64,000 nt of DNA, taken from positions 1 to 64,000 of the forward strand of contig NZ_AQUZ01000013.1 in NCBI RefSeq assembly GCF_000372465.1, read 5' to 3'. This document shows, piece after piece, positions 36,175 through 44,727 of this stretch. Position numbers and translations under genes: made by a program. This stretch comes from Kribbella catacumbae DSM 19601 (GTDB lineage: Bacteria; Actinomycetota; Actinomycetes; Propionibacteriales; Kribbellaceae). Numbering within the stretch: the first letter of the stretch is position 1; each line of letters opens with the position of its first letter. The notes below the pieces were generated by a model, which made no database searches, was not told the DNA's origin, and was given only the letters and a program-made list of their open reading frames with translations.

Positions 36175-37173
36175 CTAGATGTGGTTGGTGCGGTACCAGC
36201 GTTCGGCGGCCGGGTGGAGGGGGATGGGCATGGTGGCGATGGCGGAGCGGGCGTCGAGGGAGCCGGCTTCGGGGTGGATCTTCATCAGGTCGTCCTGGCG
36301 GCGGAACATCGTGTTGAGGGTCCACCAGGCCCATGAGTCGGACAGGCCGCGGCGGGCCAGCAGGTAGTTCGGGACGGCCAGGGTCGGTACTGCGCTGGCC
36401 AGGGAGTAGACCGACGGCGGGATGGACGACAGGATGTAGCCGCCGAAGCGTCTGAGGGCTATCCCCTCGGCGACCTCGCCGATGTCGACCAACCGGAAGC
36501 CGATCGTCCCCTGCAGCTTTTTGATCGGATCGGTCGGCAGGCCGCCGCTCCAGATCAGCGCGTCGATGCCGCCCTTGGCCTTCTCGTTGCCCGCTTTGGC
36601 GGTGAGCATCTCCACCGCGGTCGTGAGGTCGTAGTTGACCTTCAGCACGCCCTTGAGCTTCGCGGCCGCGAGGATCCGCTCCGCCACGACCCTGGTGCCC
36701 GACAGCGCCGGACCGACGCTGACGGTCTTGCCCGCCAGATCGGCGAAACTGCTGATCGGGGAGGCAGTCGGCACCACCACGTGCACGTAGTTGTCGTAGG
36801 TCCGCGCCAGCGCGGTGAACCTCAGGTTGCCGGTCTTGAAGCTCTCCAGCCCCTCGTAGGCGTCCAAGGCCGAGTCCGACAGGCTGAAGGCGATGTCGGC
36901 CGACCCCTTGTCCAGCATCTGCAGGTTCGCCACCGAGCCCTGGGTGGGTACCGCCTGCATCTCGACCCCGGTCACCTCGGTGACCAGCTTGGCCAGCCCC
37001 GCGCCGTAGATCGAGTAGACCCCGCCGAGGTTCCCGGTGGCGATCTTGGCCGGCCCGGCCGGCGCCGGCTCGTCCGACTTGCCCCGGGAGCAACCCGGCA
37101 TCACCAGGGTGGCCGCGGCAGCGGCTCCCATTCCGAGCACACTGCGGCGATTCAGGAGGTGGGGACGGTCCAT
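36175..37173 (-). CDS. TAXI family solute-binding lipoprotein (2 of 2), Tat-type signal
   Basis: 332 residues from ATG. The signal peptide has a twin-arginine motif NRRSVLGMG and a lipobox-like VMPGC (Cys28), unlike the Sec-type first TAXI protein. The mature part keeps family motifs IATGNLGGVYSIYGAGLAKL, DIAFSLSDSALDAYEG, DLAGKTVSVGPALSGTRVVAERIL and IDALIWSGGLPTD. It has no adjacent permease, so it may serve the fused permease at 31708 or act as a co-sensor for the neighbouring kinase. It is convergent with the kinase gene. Confidence 0.9.
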   Translation of the reverse strand: MDRPHLLNRRSVLGMGAAAAATLVMPGCSRGKSDEPAPAGPAKIATGNLGGVYSIYGAGLAKLVTEVTGVEMQAVPTQGSVANLQMLDKGSADIAFSLSDSALDAYEGLESFKTGNLRFTALARTYDNYVHVVVPTASPISSFADLAGKTVSVGPALSGTRVVAERILAAAKLKGVLKVNYDLTTAVEMLTAKAGNEKAKGGIDALIWSGGLPTDPIKKLQGTIGFRLVDIGEVAEGIALRRFGGYILSSIPPSVYSLASAVPTLAVPNYLLARRGLSDSWAWWTLNTMFRRQDDLMKIHPEAGSLDARSAIATMPIPLHPAAERWYRTNHI

Positions 37174-37255
37174 GGAGACAACCTAGAGGGGAAGTGGTCT
37201 AACGGCTACCAAGCGTGGTGGAACAGACAGCGTCTGGACGGGCCCCCGCTTGGTG

Positions 37256-37269
37256 TGACAGCGTTGTCA
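37256..37269 (+). promoter_or_regulatory. LacI-type operator candidate upstream of the GH38 gene
   Basis: TGACAGCGTTGTCA is a 14-bp dyad with CG at the centre and one imperfect central pair, as in operators of LacI-family repressors. It lies 50 bp before the alpha-mannosidase start. No LacI-family gene is in the window. Confidence 0.45.
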
Positions 37270-37318
37270 TCGCATCGGCCGCGAGGGCCACGCCAGACCG
37301 TCATCGGAGGATGATTTC

Positions 37319-40300
37319 GTGCACGACGACCGTCAACTCATCGAGGAGCGGCTCCAGCGCGCCCTGCGGGAGCGGATCCGCCCCGCGATCTACGGCGCGG
37401 CCGTCCCGCTGGACATCAAGGTATGGCACGCGCCTGGTGAGCCGGTGTCGCCCGCCGAGGCGCTCGCCGCCTCCTACGAACCCGCCGCGATCGGCCTGCC
37501 CTGGGGTCCGGCCTGGGGCACCGCCTGGTTCCACTTCAGCGGTCAGGTCCCGGCCGAGTGGTCCGGCCAGGAGATCGAGGCCGTCATCGACCTCGGCTTC
37601 AGCGGCGGCCCGGGCTTCTCCGCGGAGGGCCTGGTGCACACCACCAAGGGTGTCCCGCTGAAGGGCCTGCACCCGCGCCAGACCTACGCACCGCTGTCCA
37701 TCCTCGGCCCAGACGGTACTGCGGCCTCGGCCGGCGACCAGATCGAGTTCTACGTCGAGGCGGCCGCCAACCCCGAAGTACTGGGTTCGAACGCCTTCGC
37801 CCCGACCGACGTCGGCAGCAAGCCGGAGCCGGGCGGCAAGCCGATCTACCAGCTGACCCGGGCCGACCTGGCTGTCTTCAACTCCGAGGTGTGGGACCTG
37901 ATCCTCGACCTGGAGGCGCTCGACGGCCTGCAGCGCGAGCTGTCGCCGCAGGAGCCGCGGCGCAAGGAGATCCTGCGCGCCCTCAGCCGCGCGCTCGACG
38001 CACTGGACTATGAGAACGTCGCCGGCACTGCCACCGACGCCCGCGCCCAGCTGACCGACGCACTGAGCCGGCCGGCGCATGCCAGTGCGCACCAGCTGTC
38101 CGCCGTCGGGCACGCGCACATCGACTCGGCCTGGCTGTGGCCGCTGCGCGAGACCCGCCGCAAGGTGGCTCGTACCGTCTCCAACGTCGCCACGCTGGCC
38201 CAGGAGCACCCGGAGCTCGTCTTCGCCTTCTCGCAGGCCCAGCAGCACGCCTGGGTGAAGGACAACTACCCGGAGGTGTGGGAGCGGCTGAAGAAGGCCG
38301 TTGCCGACGGCACCATCGTCCCGGTCGGCGGCATGTGGGTCGAGTCCGACACCAACCTGCCCGGCGGCGAGGCGCTGGCCCGGCAGTTCGTGCACGGCAA
38401 GCGGTTCTTCCTGGACGAGTACGGGATCGACACCCAGGAGGTCTGGCTGCCGGACTCGTTCGGCTACACCGCCGCGCTGCCGCAGCTGGTGAAGCTGTCC
38501 GGCTCGAAGTGGTTCCTGACCCAGAAGATCTCCTGGAACAAGGAGAACCGCTTCCCGCATCACACCTTCCAGTGGGAGGGCCTCGACGGCACGCGGGTGT
38601 TCACCCACTTCCCGCCGATCGACACCTACAACTCCGACCTGTCCGGCCGCGAGCTCGCCCACGCGCAGCGCAACTTCGCCGAGAACGGTGCCGCGACCCG
38701 CTCGCTGGTCCCGTTCGGGTACGGCGACGGCGGTGGCGGCCCCACCCGCGAGTTCGTCGCGGCGGCCCGCCGGGTGGCCAACCTGGAGTCCTCGCCGCGG
38801 GTGACGATCGAGTCCCCGACGGAGTTCTTCAGCGCCGCCGAGGAGGAGTACGCCGGGCACGCGCCGGTCTGGTCCGGTGAGCTCTACCTGGAGATCCACC
38901 GCGCGACGTACACCTCGCAGGCCAAGACCAAGCAGGGCAACCGGCGCAGTGAGCACCTGCTCCGCGAGGCCGAGCTGTGGTCCGCGGCGGCCGTGGTCGC
39001 GGGCAAGCTCGACACCTACCCGTACGAGGACCTGGACCGGATCTGGAAGGCCGTGCTGCTGAACCAGTTCCACGACATCCTGCCGGGCTCGTCGATCTCC
39101 TGGGTGCACCGCGAGGCCGAGGAGACGTACGCACGGCTGGCCGAGGAGCTCGAGGCGATCATCGCGAAGGCTCAGCAGGCGCTGGCCGGCTCCGGCGACG
39201 CGCAGATCGTCTTCAACGCGGCGCCGCACTCCCGCGGTGGCGTGGCCGGCCTCGGTGCCGGTATCGCCGTCGGCGAAGGCCAGGCGGCGACGATCGAGGG
39301 CGGCGTCCTCGACAACGGCGTACTGCGGGTCACGATCGACGACCGCGGCCTGATCACCTCCCTGTACGACGTCGCCGCCGACCGCGAGGTCGTAGCACCG
39401 GGCAGTACTGCGAACCTCCTGCAGCTACACGTGGACACCCCGAACCACTGGGATGCCTGGGACGTCGACTCGTTCTACAAGAACAACGTCCGCGACGTCA
39501 CCGAGGTCGACAGTGTGGAGTTCAGCACCGTCGACGGCGTCGCCACCGTGGTCGTGAAGCGCTCGTTCAACCGGTCCAGCGTCACCCAGACGCTGCGGCT
39601 GCGGCCAGGCGCGAAGCGGGTCGACATCGAGACCTCGATGGACTGGCACGAGTCGGAGAAGTTCCTCAAGGCGGCGTTCCCGGTCGATGTGCACGCGGAC
39701 CGGTCCGCGTCGGAGACGCAGTTCGGGCACATCTTCCGGCCGACCCACCAGAACACCTCGTGGGATGCCGCCAAGTTCGAGATCGCGGCGCACCGCTGGG
39801 TGCACGTCGGCGAGGCCGGCTATGGCGTTGCCGTGGTCAACGATTCGACGTACGGGCATGACATCAACCGGACCGCGCGCGAGGACGGCGGCACCACGAC
39901 CACGATCCGTACTTCGCTGATCCGGGCGCCGCGCTTCCCCGACCCGCTGACCGACCAGGGCGTGCACGTGGTCAACCACTCGCTCGTCGTCGGGGCCGGC
40001 ATCCCGGACGCGATCGAGGAGGGCTACCGGATCAACCTTCCGGAGCGCGTCGTCACCGGAGCCGGTGGGGCCGAGCCGATCGTTGCCGTTGACAACGGCA
40101 ACGTGATCGTCGAGGCACTCAAGCTGGCCGACGACCAGTCCGGCGACGTCGTCGTCCGGCTGTACGAATCGTCCGGCGGCCGGTCCCGCGCCACCCTCAC
40201 CCCCGGCTTCGCGGCCGCGTCGGTGACGGAGGTCGACCTGCTCGAGCGTCACCTGGCCGACCGCGACCTCAAGGACGGCGGAGTGAGCTTCAAGCTCCGC

Positions 40301-40339
40301 CCGTTCCAGATCCTCACCCTGCGCTTCAAGCGCGCCTGA
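37319..40339 (+). CDS. Alpha-mannosidase, glycoside hydrolase family 38
   Basis: 1006 residues from GTG, with GGAGG 9 nt upstream. An N-terminal accessory domain leads into the GH38 catalytic domain: HAHIDSAWLWP (Asp269 and zinc-ligand His), GGMWVESDTNLPGGE, and WLPDSFGYTAALPQL with the likely nucleophile Asp379. Next come WNKENRFPHHTFQWEGLDG and the beta-sandwich C-terminal region. It removes alpha-mannose from oligosaccharides. It has no signal peptide, so it is probably cytoplasmic. A LacI-type dyad upstream hints at carbohydrate control. Confidence 0.92.
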   Translation: MHDDRQLIEERLQRALRERIRPAIYGAAVPLDIKVWHAPGEPVSPAEALAASYEPAAIGLPWGPAWGTAWFHFSGQVPAEWSGQEIEAVIDLGFSGGPGFSAEGLVHTTKGVPLKGLHPRQTYAPLSILGPDGTAASAGDQIEFYVEAAANPEVLGSNAFAPTDVGSKPEPGGKPIYQLTRADLAVFNSEVWDLILDLEALDGLQRELSPQEPRRKEILRALSRALDALDYENVAGTATDARAQLTDALSRPAHASAHQLSAVGHAHIDSAWLWPLRETRRKVARTVSNVATLAQEHPELVFAFSQAQQHAWVKDNYPEVWERLKKAVADGTIVPVGGMWVESDTNLPGGEALARQFVHGKRFFLDEYGIDTQEVWLPDSFGYTAALPQLVKLSGSKWFLTQKISWNKENRFPHHTFQWEGLDGTRVFTHFPPIDTYNSDLSGRELAHAQRNFAENGAATRSLVPFGYGDGGGGPTREFVAAARRVANLESSPRVTIESPTEFFSAAEEEYAGHAPVWSGELYLEIHRATYTSQAKTKQGNRRSEHLLREAELWSAAAVVAGKLDTYPYEDLDRIWKAVLLNQFHDILPGSSISWVHREAEETYARLAEELEAIIAKAQQALAGSGDAQIVFNAAPHSRGGVAGLGAGIAVGEGQAATIEGGVLDNGVLRVTIDDRGLITSLYDVAADREVVAPGSTANLLQLHVDTPNHWDAWDVDSFYKNNVRDVTEVDSVEFSTVDGVATVVVKRSFNRSSVTQTLRLRPGAKRVDIETSMDWHESEKFLKAAFPVDVHADRSASETQFGHIFRPTHQNTSWDAAKFEIAAHRWVHVGEAGYGVAVVNDSTYGHDINRTAREDGGTTTTIRTSLIRAPRFPDPLTDQGVHVVNHSLVVGAGIPDAIEEGYRINLPERVVTGAGGAEPIVAVDNGNVIVEALKLADDQSGDVVVRLYESSGGRSRATLTPGFAAASVTEVDLLERHLADRDLKDGGVSFKLRPFQILTLRFKRA

Positions 40340-40367
40340 TCTACCCAACTCCCACCCCGCCATACCT

Positions 40368-40451
40368 GTTCATTCGCCCCTTTTTCACCCTCATCAATCT
40401 GCGACAGCGCCGGACGGCCTGCATGGAGGGTGAAAAAGGGGGCGAATGAAC
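40368..40451. repeat. Family 1 long palindrome, copy 2
   Basis: The arms 40368-40392 (25 nt) and 40426-40451 (26 nt) pair with a single one-base bulge. The 33-nt centre reads TGCGACAGCGCCGG and GGCCTGC, which reappears in reverse in copy 4 (52361-52393). It begins 28 bp after the GH38 stop, and its right end abuts the PucR remnant. Confidence 0.85.
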
Positions 40452-40452
40452 C

Positions 40453-40623
40453 GATGGTGGGTGGCGGCGTCAGCCCGCTTTGGCGTTCCGCCGTACGTCG
40501 ATCCACGCCAACACCGTGGACTACCGCCTCCGCCAGGTCGACAAACTCACTGGCCTCGACCCCGCCCAGGCCGAGCAACTCCCGCGCCTCGTAGCCGCGC
40601 TGGCCGCCCACGACGCCTCCTGA
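40453..40623 (+). pseudogene. C-terminal relic of a PucR-type regulator
   Basis: In frame from right after the palindrome the sequence reads ...ALAFRRTSIHANTVDYRLRQVDKLTGLD, ending LVAALAAHDAS and a TGA at 40621-40623. That is the helix-turn-helix of PucR-like regulators (H-x-NTVxYRLxxxxxLTGxD). The other 300-plus residues are absent, replaced by the palindromic element. It is a truncated gene with no start. Confidence 0.65.
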
Positions 40624-40700
40624 CCCAGAAGAACGCCTCCTGGAAGACCGACGGTGTTCACGCTGCTGACGTAGCGTTGCTGTCAGACCTGGGAGGTGCA

Positions 40701-42053
40701 ATGACCCCGCCTACGCCCTTGCTCGGAGCGCGCACGCTCGATCGCGAGACGGCGCGAACGCTGCCGCCGGGACCGCGACTGCCCACGCTGGCGCAGACGG
40801 TCCTGTTCGCCGGTCATCGCACGACGTTCTTCCCGCGGATGCGGGCGCGGTACGGCGATGTCTTCACGATCCGGCTGGTGCCGACCAGCCGGGTCGTCGT
40901 GGTGCTCAGCCGGCCGGACCACATCCGCGAGGTGTTCGGTACGCCGCCGTCGATCGTGCACGCGGGCGAGGGCAACACCGCGCTCAAGCCGATCATGGGG
41001 CAGCACTCCCTGCTGCTGGTCGACGACGACGATCACGTCCGGATGCGCCGGCAGCTGATGCCTGCGTTCAACGGCCATGCGCTGCGCGGGTACGCCGAGA
41101 TGATCGCCCGGCTGGCGCGCGCCGACGTCGAGGGCTGGCCGGTCGGCATGCCCTTCCGGCTGCACGAGCGGATGCGCGATCTCACCCTCGAAGTGATCCT
41201 CCAGGTGGTGTTCGGGGTGACCGACTCCGACCGGCTGGAACAGTTGCGCCCGCTGGTCGACAAGGTGGTCTCGGTCCGGCCGATCATCATGCTCGGCGGC
41301 TTCTACCCTCGCCTGCTGAAGCTGCCACCGTGGCGCACCTATCTGCGCGTCCAGCAGCAGGTCGACGAGATCCTGTACGACGAGATCGCGCGCCGCCGGA
41401 CCGACCCGGAGCTTGCCGAGCGCAACGACGTACTGTCGAAACTGCTTGCCGCGGGCACCTGGACGGATGTCGAGCTGCGCGACCAACTGGTGACGCTCTT
41501 GCTGGCCGGGCACGAGACGACAGCGACCTCACTCGCCTGGGCGTTCCACGAACTGGCTCGCAAGCCCGACCAGCTGAAGGCCGGACAGCAGGCCGCGGAC
41601 GACGGCGACGACACCTATCTCGACGCGATCGGGAAGGAGTCGCTGCGGCTGCACCCGGTCGTCTACCAGGTCGGCCGGCGACTCACCGAGACGACGGAGC
41701 TGGCCGGCTACCGACTCCCCCGCGGGACGACACTGATGGCCGCGATGGGCCTGGTGCACGGCGACGAGCAAAACTTCCCGGAGGTGCACGAGTTCCGCCC
41801 GGAGCGCTTCCTCGGCGACAACCCGCCGGCGCCGGGCACCTGGATCCCCTTCGGCGGCGGCACCCGCCGGTGCATCGGAGCCGGCTTCTCGTTGCTAGAG
41901 GCCACCGAAATCCTCCGCGCGGCCCTCACCCGGTACGACGTACGCGCAACAACCCCCAAACCCGAACCAGCCAAACCCCGCAACGTCACCCTGGTCCCAG
42001 CCAACGGCTGCACGCTCATCGCTACCCGTCGGGTCAGTCCTCCAGGTCGGTGA
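40701..42053 (+). CDS. Cytochrome P450
   Basis: 450 residues from ATG behind GGGAGGTG. The P450 motifs are all present: the oxygen-activation helix LLAGHETTATSL (Thr273/274), ExxR as KESLRLHP, the PERF-like FRPERFLG and the heme ligand Cys391 in FGGGTRRCIGAGF. It resembles CYP110/CYP1xx bacterial enzymes that hydroxylate fatty acids or terpenoids, and the substrate is unknown. No ferredoxin gene is next to it. Its last 20 bp overlap the DUF5709 gene on the other strand. Confidence 0.95.
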   Translation: MTPPTPLLGARTLDRETARTLPPGPRLPTLAQTVLFAGHRTTFFPRMRARYGDVFTIRLVPTSRVVVVLSRPDHIREVFGTPPSIVHAGEGNTALKPIMGQHSLLLVDDDDHVRMRRQLMPAFNGHALRGYAEMIARLARADVEGWPVGMPFRLHERMRDLTLEVILQVVFGVTDSDRLEQLRPLVDKVVSVRPIIMLGGFYPRLLKLPPWRTYLRVQQQVDEILYDEIARRRTDPELAERNDVLSKLLAAGTWTDVELRDQLVTLLLAGHETTATSLAWAFHELARKPDQLKAGQQAADDGDDTYLDAIGKESLRLHPVVYQVGRRLTETTELAGYRLPRGTTLMAAMGLVHGDEQNFPEVHEFRPERFLGDNPPAPGTWIPFGGGTRRCIGAGFSLLEATEILRAALTRYDVRATTPKPEPAKPRNVTLVPANGCTLIATRRVSPPGR

Positions 42054-42537
42054 CGTCGCCGAGGTCCACGTTGCGGACGTTGGCGATGCCTGCCTCGTCA
42101 TCGCCGTCGAGTTCGAAGGGCTCGTCGTCGTTGACCACGTGGACCGCAGCTTCCTCGGCGCTGGCTGCCGCGCCGTCGAAGCCGACGTCTTCGGCGACCA
42201 GGTCCTTCTCCTCGTCGTCGTGGGCGCCCTCGTCCGGCGCGACCAGCCGGCCGGAGCGGACCTGGCCGACCTCCGGACCGCCGACGTTCTCGCCTTCCTC
42301 GGCGTACGGGTCGACGTCGGGCTCCTCCTGCGCGATCCGCTGGTCCAGCGTCTCGCCCTCCAGCGCCTCGTCGGCGGTGGTGCCGAAGCCTTCACCCGCG
42401 GACCACTTCTCCGGTGGCGAATAGCCCTCGTCGAGCAGGTCATCCACACCCCGGTCGTTCAGGGTGTCTCCCGGCTGCAGCTGGTCCTCGTCGTCGACGC
42501 TGTAGCTGCCGTAGTCCTCACGGTTGTTGTCGGTCAT
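42034..42537 (-). CDS. DUF5709 family acidic protein
   Basis: 167 residues from ATG (MTDNNREDYGSYSVDDEDQ). It is very acidic and mostly disordered, and the N-terminal DYGSYSVDDEDQLQPGDTL and DLLDEGYSPPEKW are the recognised DUF5709 hallmarks. Its function is unknown, and such proteins are widespread in actinobacteria. Its 3' end overlaps the P450 gene tail. It is divergent from the FUSC gene, with family 1 palindrome copy 3 between the starts. Confidence 0.85.
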   Translation of the reverse strand: MTDNNREDYGSYSVDDEDQLQPGDTLNDRGVDDLLDEGYSPPEKWSAGEGFGTTADEALEGETLDQRIAQEEPDVDPYAEEGENVGGPEVGQVRSGRLVAPDEGAHDDEEKDLVAEDVGFDGAAASAEEAAVHVVNDDEPFELDGDDEAGIANVRNVDLGDVTDLED

Positions 42538-42594
42538 GGAACCACCCTGACCTTCCTGGCCGTGCTAATCAAGGCAGAGCGCGCGCCCCACCTG

Positions 42595-42681
42595 GTGTTC
42601 ATTCGCCCCCTTTTCACCCTCCGGCGAGCCCAAGGCGGACAGACAACCGGTGGCGAGGGTGAAAAGGGGGCGAATGAACAC
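42595..42681. repeat. Family 1 long palindrome, copy 3 (between divergent genes)
   Basis: The arms 42595-42621 and 42655-42681 are 27 nt and perfectly complementary, around a 33-nt centre. Unlike the other copies it lies between divergent starts: 57 bp from the DUF5709 start and 14 bp from the FUSC start. It therefore cannot simply be a terminator. On the FUSC transcript it would sit in the leader. Confidence 0.85.
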
Positions 42682-42695
42682 GGGGTGGGTGCAGC

Positions 42696-43862
42696 ATGAT
42701 GGGCGTCATGGATCCGGTCAGGCTCACGCTGGAACAGCTACGCGAGCTGCGGGACGACGTCGCACCCCGGGCCGCACGACGCTCCAGAGCCTCCGTGCGG
42801 CGCCGGATCGACCGCTGGCGCAACCGGGCGTTCTTCATTGCCCAGTGCGCGCTGGCCGCCGCCACCGCCTGGGCCCTGGCCCGGTACGCCGTCGGTCACC
42901 AGCAGCCGTTCTTCGCCCCGGTCGCCGCGATGGTCTGTCTCGGCTTCAGCTTCGGTCAGCGGCTACGGCGAGTCGCCGAGGTGATGGTCGGCGTGGCCGT
43001 CGGGGTCGGGGTCGGCGACCTGTTCGTGAAGTTCTTCGGTACCGGCGTGGTCCAGATCGTCTTCGTCGTGGCACTCGCGATGAGCATCGCCGTCCTGCTC
43101 GGCGCCGGGAACCTGATGACCACCCAGGCCGGCGTCCAGGCCGCGATCGTGACCACGCTGCTGCCCCACGCCGGCGCCGGCTTCAGCCGCTGGGTGGACG
43201 CCGCTCTGGGCGGTGTGGTCGCACTGGCCGCGGCGACCATCGCGCCCGCCGCCGCCATTCGTCGCCCACGGCAACAAGCCACGGACGTCCTCAACGAGCT
43301 CGCCGCCATCCTGATCGATACCGCCGACGGCCTCCGCGCCCACGACGCCGAGGGCCTCACGGACGCGCTGCGCCGGGCCCGCGCCAGCGAGTCCCTGCTC
43401 GACGACCTGCGCAGCGCGGCCGACGAGGGCGTCGCCGTCGTCCAGCTGTCACCGTTCCGCCGCCGGCATAGGGGCCGGGTGCAACAAATCGCCGACCTGG
43501 TCATCCCGCTGGATCGGGCAATCCGCAACGTCCGGGTGCTCGTCCGCCGGGCAGCGGTTTCGGTCTGGCGCGACGAGCGGATGCCCGACGAGTACCCATT
43601 GCTGCTGGATCGCCTGGCCGACGGCACCCGCCTGATCGCCGAATCCCTGTTCGAACCCGCCGCCGACGTCGCCGCCCACCGCGTCCTGGGCGAACTCGGC
43701 CGCCGGACCGCCGAGCTGCCCACCCCACCCGGGCTGTCCGCCGTCGTGGTCCTCGGCCAGATCCGATCGACCATCGTCGACCTGCTCGAACTGACCGGTA
43801 CGACGTACGACGAAGCCCGCGAACTCGTCCCGCTCCGCCCCGACGGCCTGGATGAGAAGTAG
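42696..43862 (+). CDS. FUSC family membrane protein (aromatic acid exporter type)
   Basis: 388 residues from ATG 42696; an ATG four codons later is possible. A basic N-terminus precedes four to six hydrophobic helices (FFIAQCALAAATAWALARY, FFAPVAAMVCLGFSFGQRL, VMVGVAVGVGVGDLFVKFFG). The FUSC-like FAPVAAMVCLG...GQRxRR motif is followed by a long helical cytoplasmic domain (ALRRARASESLLDDLRSAADEG). FUSC proteins export aromatic acids or similar compounds. Palindrome copy 3 lies 14 bp before the start. Confidence 0.82.
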   Translation: MMGVMDPVRLTLEQLRELRDDVAPRAARRSRASVRRRIDRWRNRAFFIAQCALAAATAWALARYAVGHQQPFFAPVAAMVCLGFSFGQRLRRVAEVMVGVAVGVGVGDLFVKFFGTGVVQIVFVVALAMSIAVLLGAGNLMTTQAGVQAAIVTTLLPHAGAGFSRWVDAALGGVVALAAATIAPAAAIRRPRQQATDVLNELAAILIDTADGLRAHDAEGLTDALRRARASESLLDDLRSAADEGVAVVQLSPFRRRHRGRVQQIADLVIPLDRAIRNVRVLVRRAAVSVWRDERMPDEYPLLLDRLADGTRLIAESLFEPAADVAAHRVLGELGRRTAELPTPPGLSAVVVLGQIRSTIVDLLELTGTTYDEARELVPLRPDGLDEK

Positions 43863-43924
43863 GTCACAACAAAAAGTTTGCGGAAATCTCCGTCATATCG
43901 CCGGGGTGCGTGCGTCTCACTGGC

Positions 43925-44065
43925 ATGACGATCCACCGACTGATGACAGTCATCGCCAGCGAGCAGGTTCACCTGCGCCCCGATGACTCGAGCGACATGA
44001 CGGCCCCCGCGGCCGCCTCAGTGGTCCCCACCGACGACCGGAGCGACGCCGCCGCCGAGCAGTAA
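43925..44065 (+). CDS. Possible 46-residue protein
   Basis: A 47-codon frame from ATG 43925 encodes MTIHRLMTVIASEQVHL... to ...DDRSDAAAEQ, ending in TAA. It is acidic in the second half, and G/C third positions are high. No ribosome-binding site is visible and no family was recognised. It could be a small regulatory or antitoxin-like peptide, or chance. The interval 43863-44276 otherwise holds only hairpins. Confidence 0.3.
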   Translation: MTIHRLMTVIASEQVHLRPDDSSDMTAPAAASVVPTDDRSDAAAEQ

Positions 44066-44185
44066 GGCGCGAACCGGACGGACGGGCAGGCGGCGCACCC
44101 GGACGGTCTTCCCCACCGAGGTAGACCGCACGGAAGTCGCATGACGCACGAGGCGCCCCTATGCGAGGCGCCGCCTGCTCCGTCA

Positions 44186-44207
44186 GTGCTCCGCCACAGC
44201 GGAGCAC
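44186..44207. terminator. 9-bp perfect hairpin
   Basis: GTGCTCCGC (44186-44194) pairs with GCGGAGCAC (44199-44207) around a 4-nt CACA loop, upstream of a larger hairpin. It could end the transcript of the small frame at 43925-44065. There is no T-tract. Confidence 0.4.
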
Positions 44208-44209
44208 CG

Positions 44210-44277
44210 AAGAACCACCCGCCGACTGTCCTGACGCCGATTGCGCGAGGCTCAGGCCAGCCGGCCGGGTGGTTCTT
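44210..44277 (-). terminator. Large imperfect hairpin directly after the OsmC stop
   Basis: AAGAACCACCC (44210-44220) pairs with GGGTGGTTCTT (44267-44277), and the pairing extends inward through CTG-CCTGA (44226-44235) and TCAGG-CAG (44252-44260). The stem begins at the TAA of the OsmC gene, so it is a convincing terminator for that minus-strand gene. Confidence 0.55.
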
Positions 44278-44723
44278 TACTTTTCTACGACGACTTCGGT
44301 CGTCACCGAGTTGGCGATGAAGCACTCCTGGTGCGACCGGTGGTGCAGCCGCTCCAGTGCCTCCTCGTCCGGAGTCTCACCGGCGAAGGTGATCACCGGA
44401 TGCAGCGTCACCTTCGTGATCGCCAGCCGCCCGGCCTCGTTCTTGGCCATCACACCGACCGCGTGGTCGACGTACGAGTCGACGACCAGCCGCTTCTTCG
44501 CCGCGAGCGCGAGGAAGGTGAGCAGGTGGCACGACGACAGCGCGGCCACGAACGCCTCTTCGGGATCAACGGTCCCGGAGTCTGTGCCCAGGTACGCCGG
44601 ATTGGCGGACCCGGCCACGGTCACGCCGCCGTCGAAGCGCCATTCGTGGTCCCGGCTGTACTTCTCGTAGGTGAACTCGTACTCACCACGGCTCCAGCTG
44701 ACATCCACGACGTGCTCCGACAT
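44277..44723 (-). CDS. OsmC family peroxiredoxin
   Basis: 148 residues from ATG (MSEHVVDVSWSRGEYEF) behind GAAAGGTGAG. The two reactive cysteines of the OsmC fold are in ALSSCHLLTFLALAAKKR and HRSHQECFIANSV, in the correct order and spacing. It likely reduces organic hydroperoxides, using thiols. It lies 5 bp from the PI-PLC gene stop on the same strand. Confidence 0.92.
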   Translation of the reverse strand: MSEHVVDVSWSRGEYEFTYEKYSRDHEWRFDGGVTVAGSANPAYLGTDSGTVDPEEAFVAALSSCHLLTFLALAAKKRLVVDSYVDHAVGVMAKNEAGRLAITKVTLHPVITFAGETPDEEALERLHHRSHQECFIANSVTTEVVVEK

Positions 44724-44727
44724 CGAC

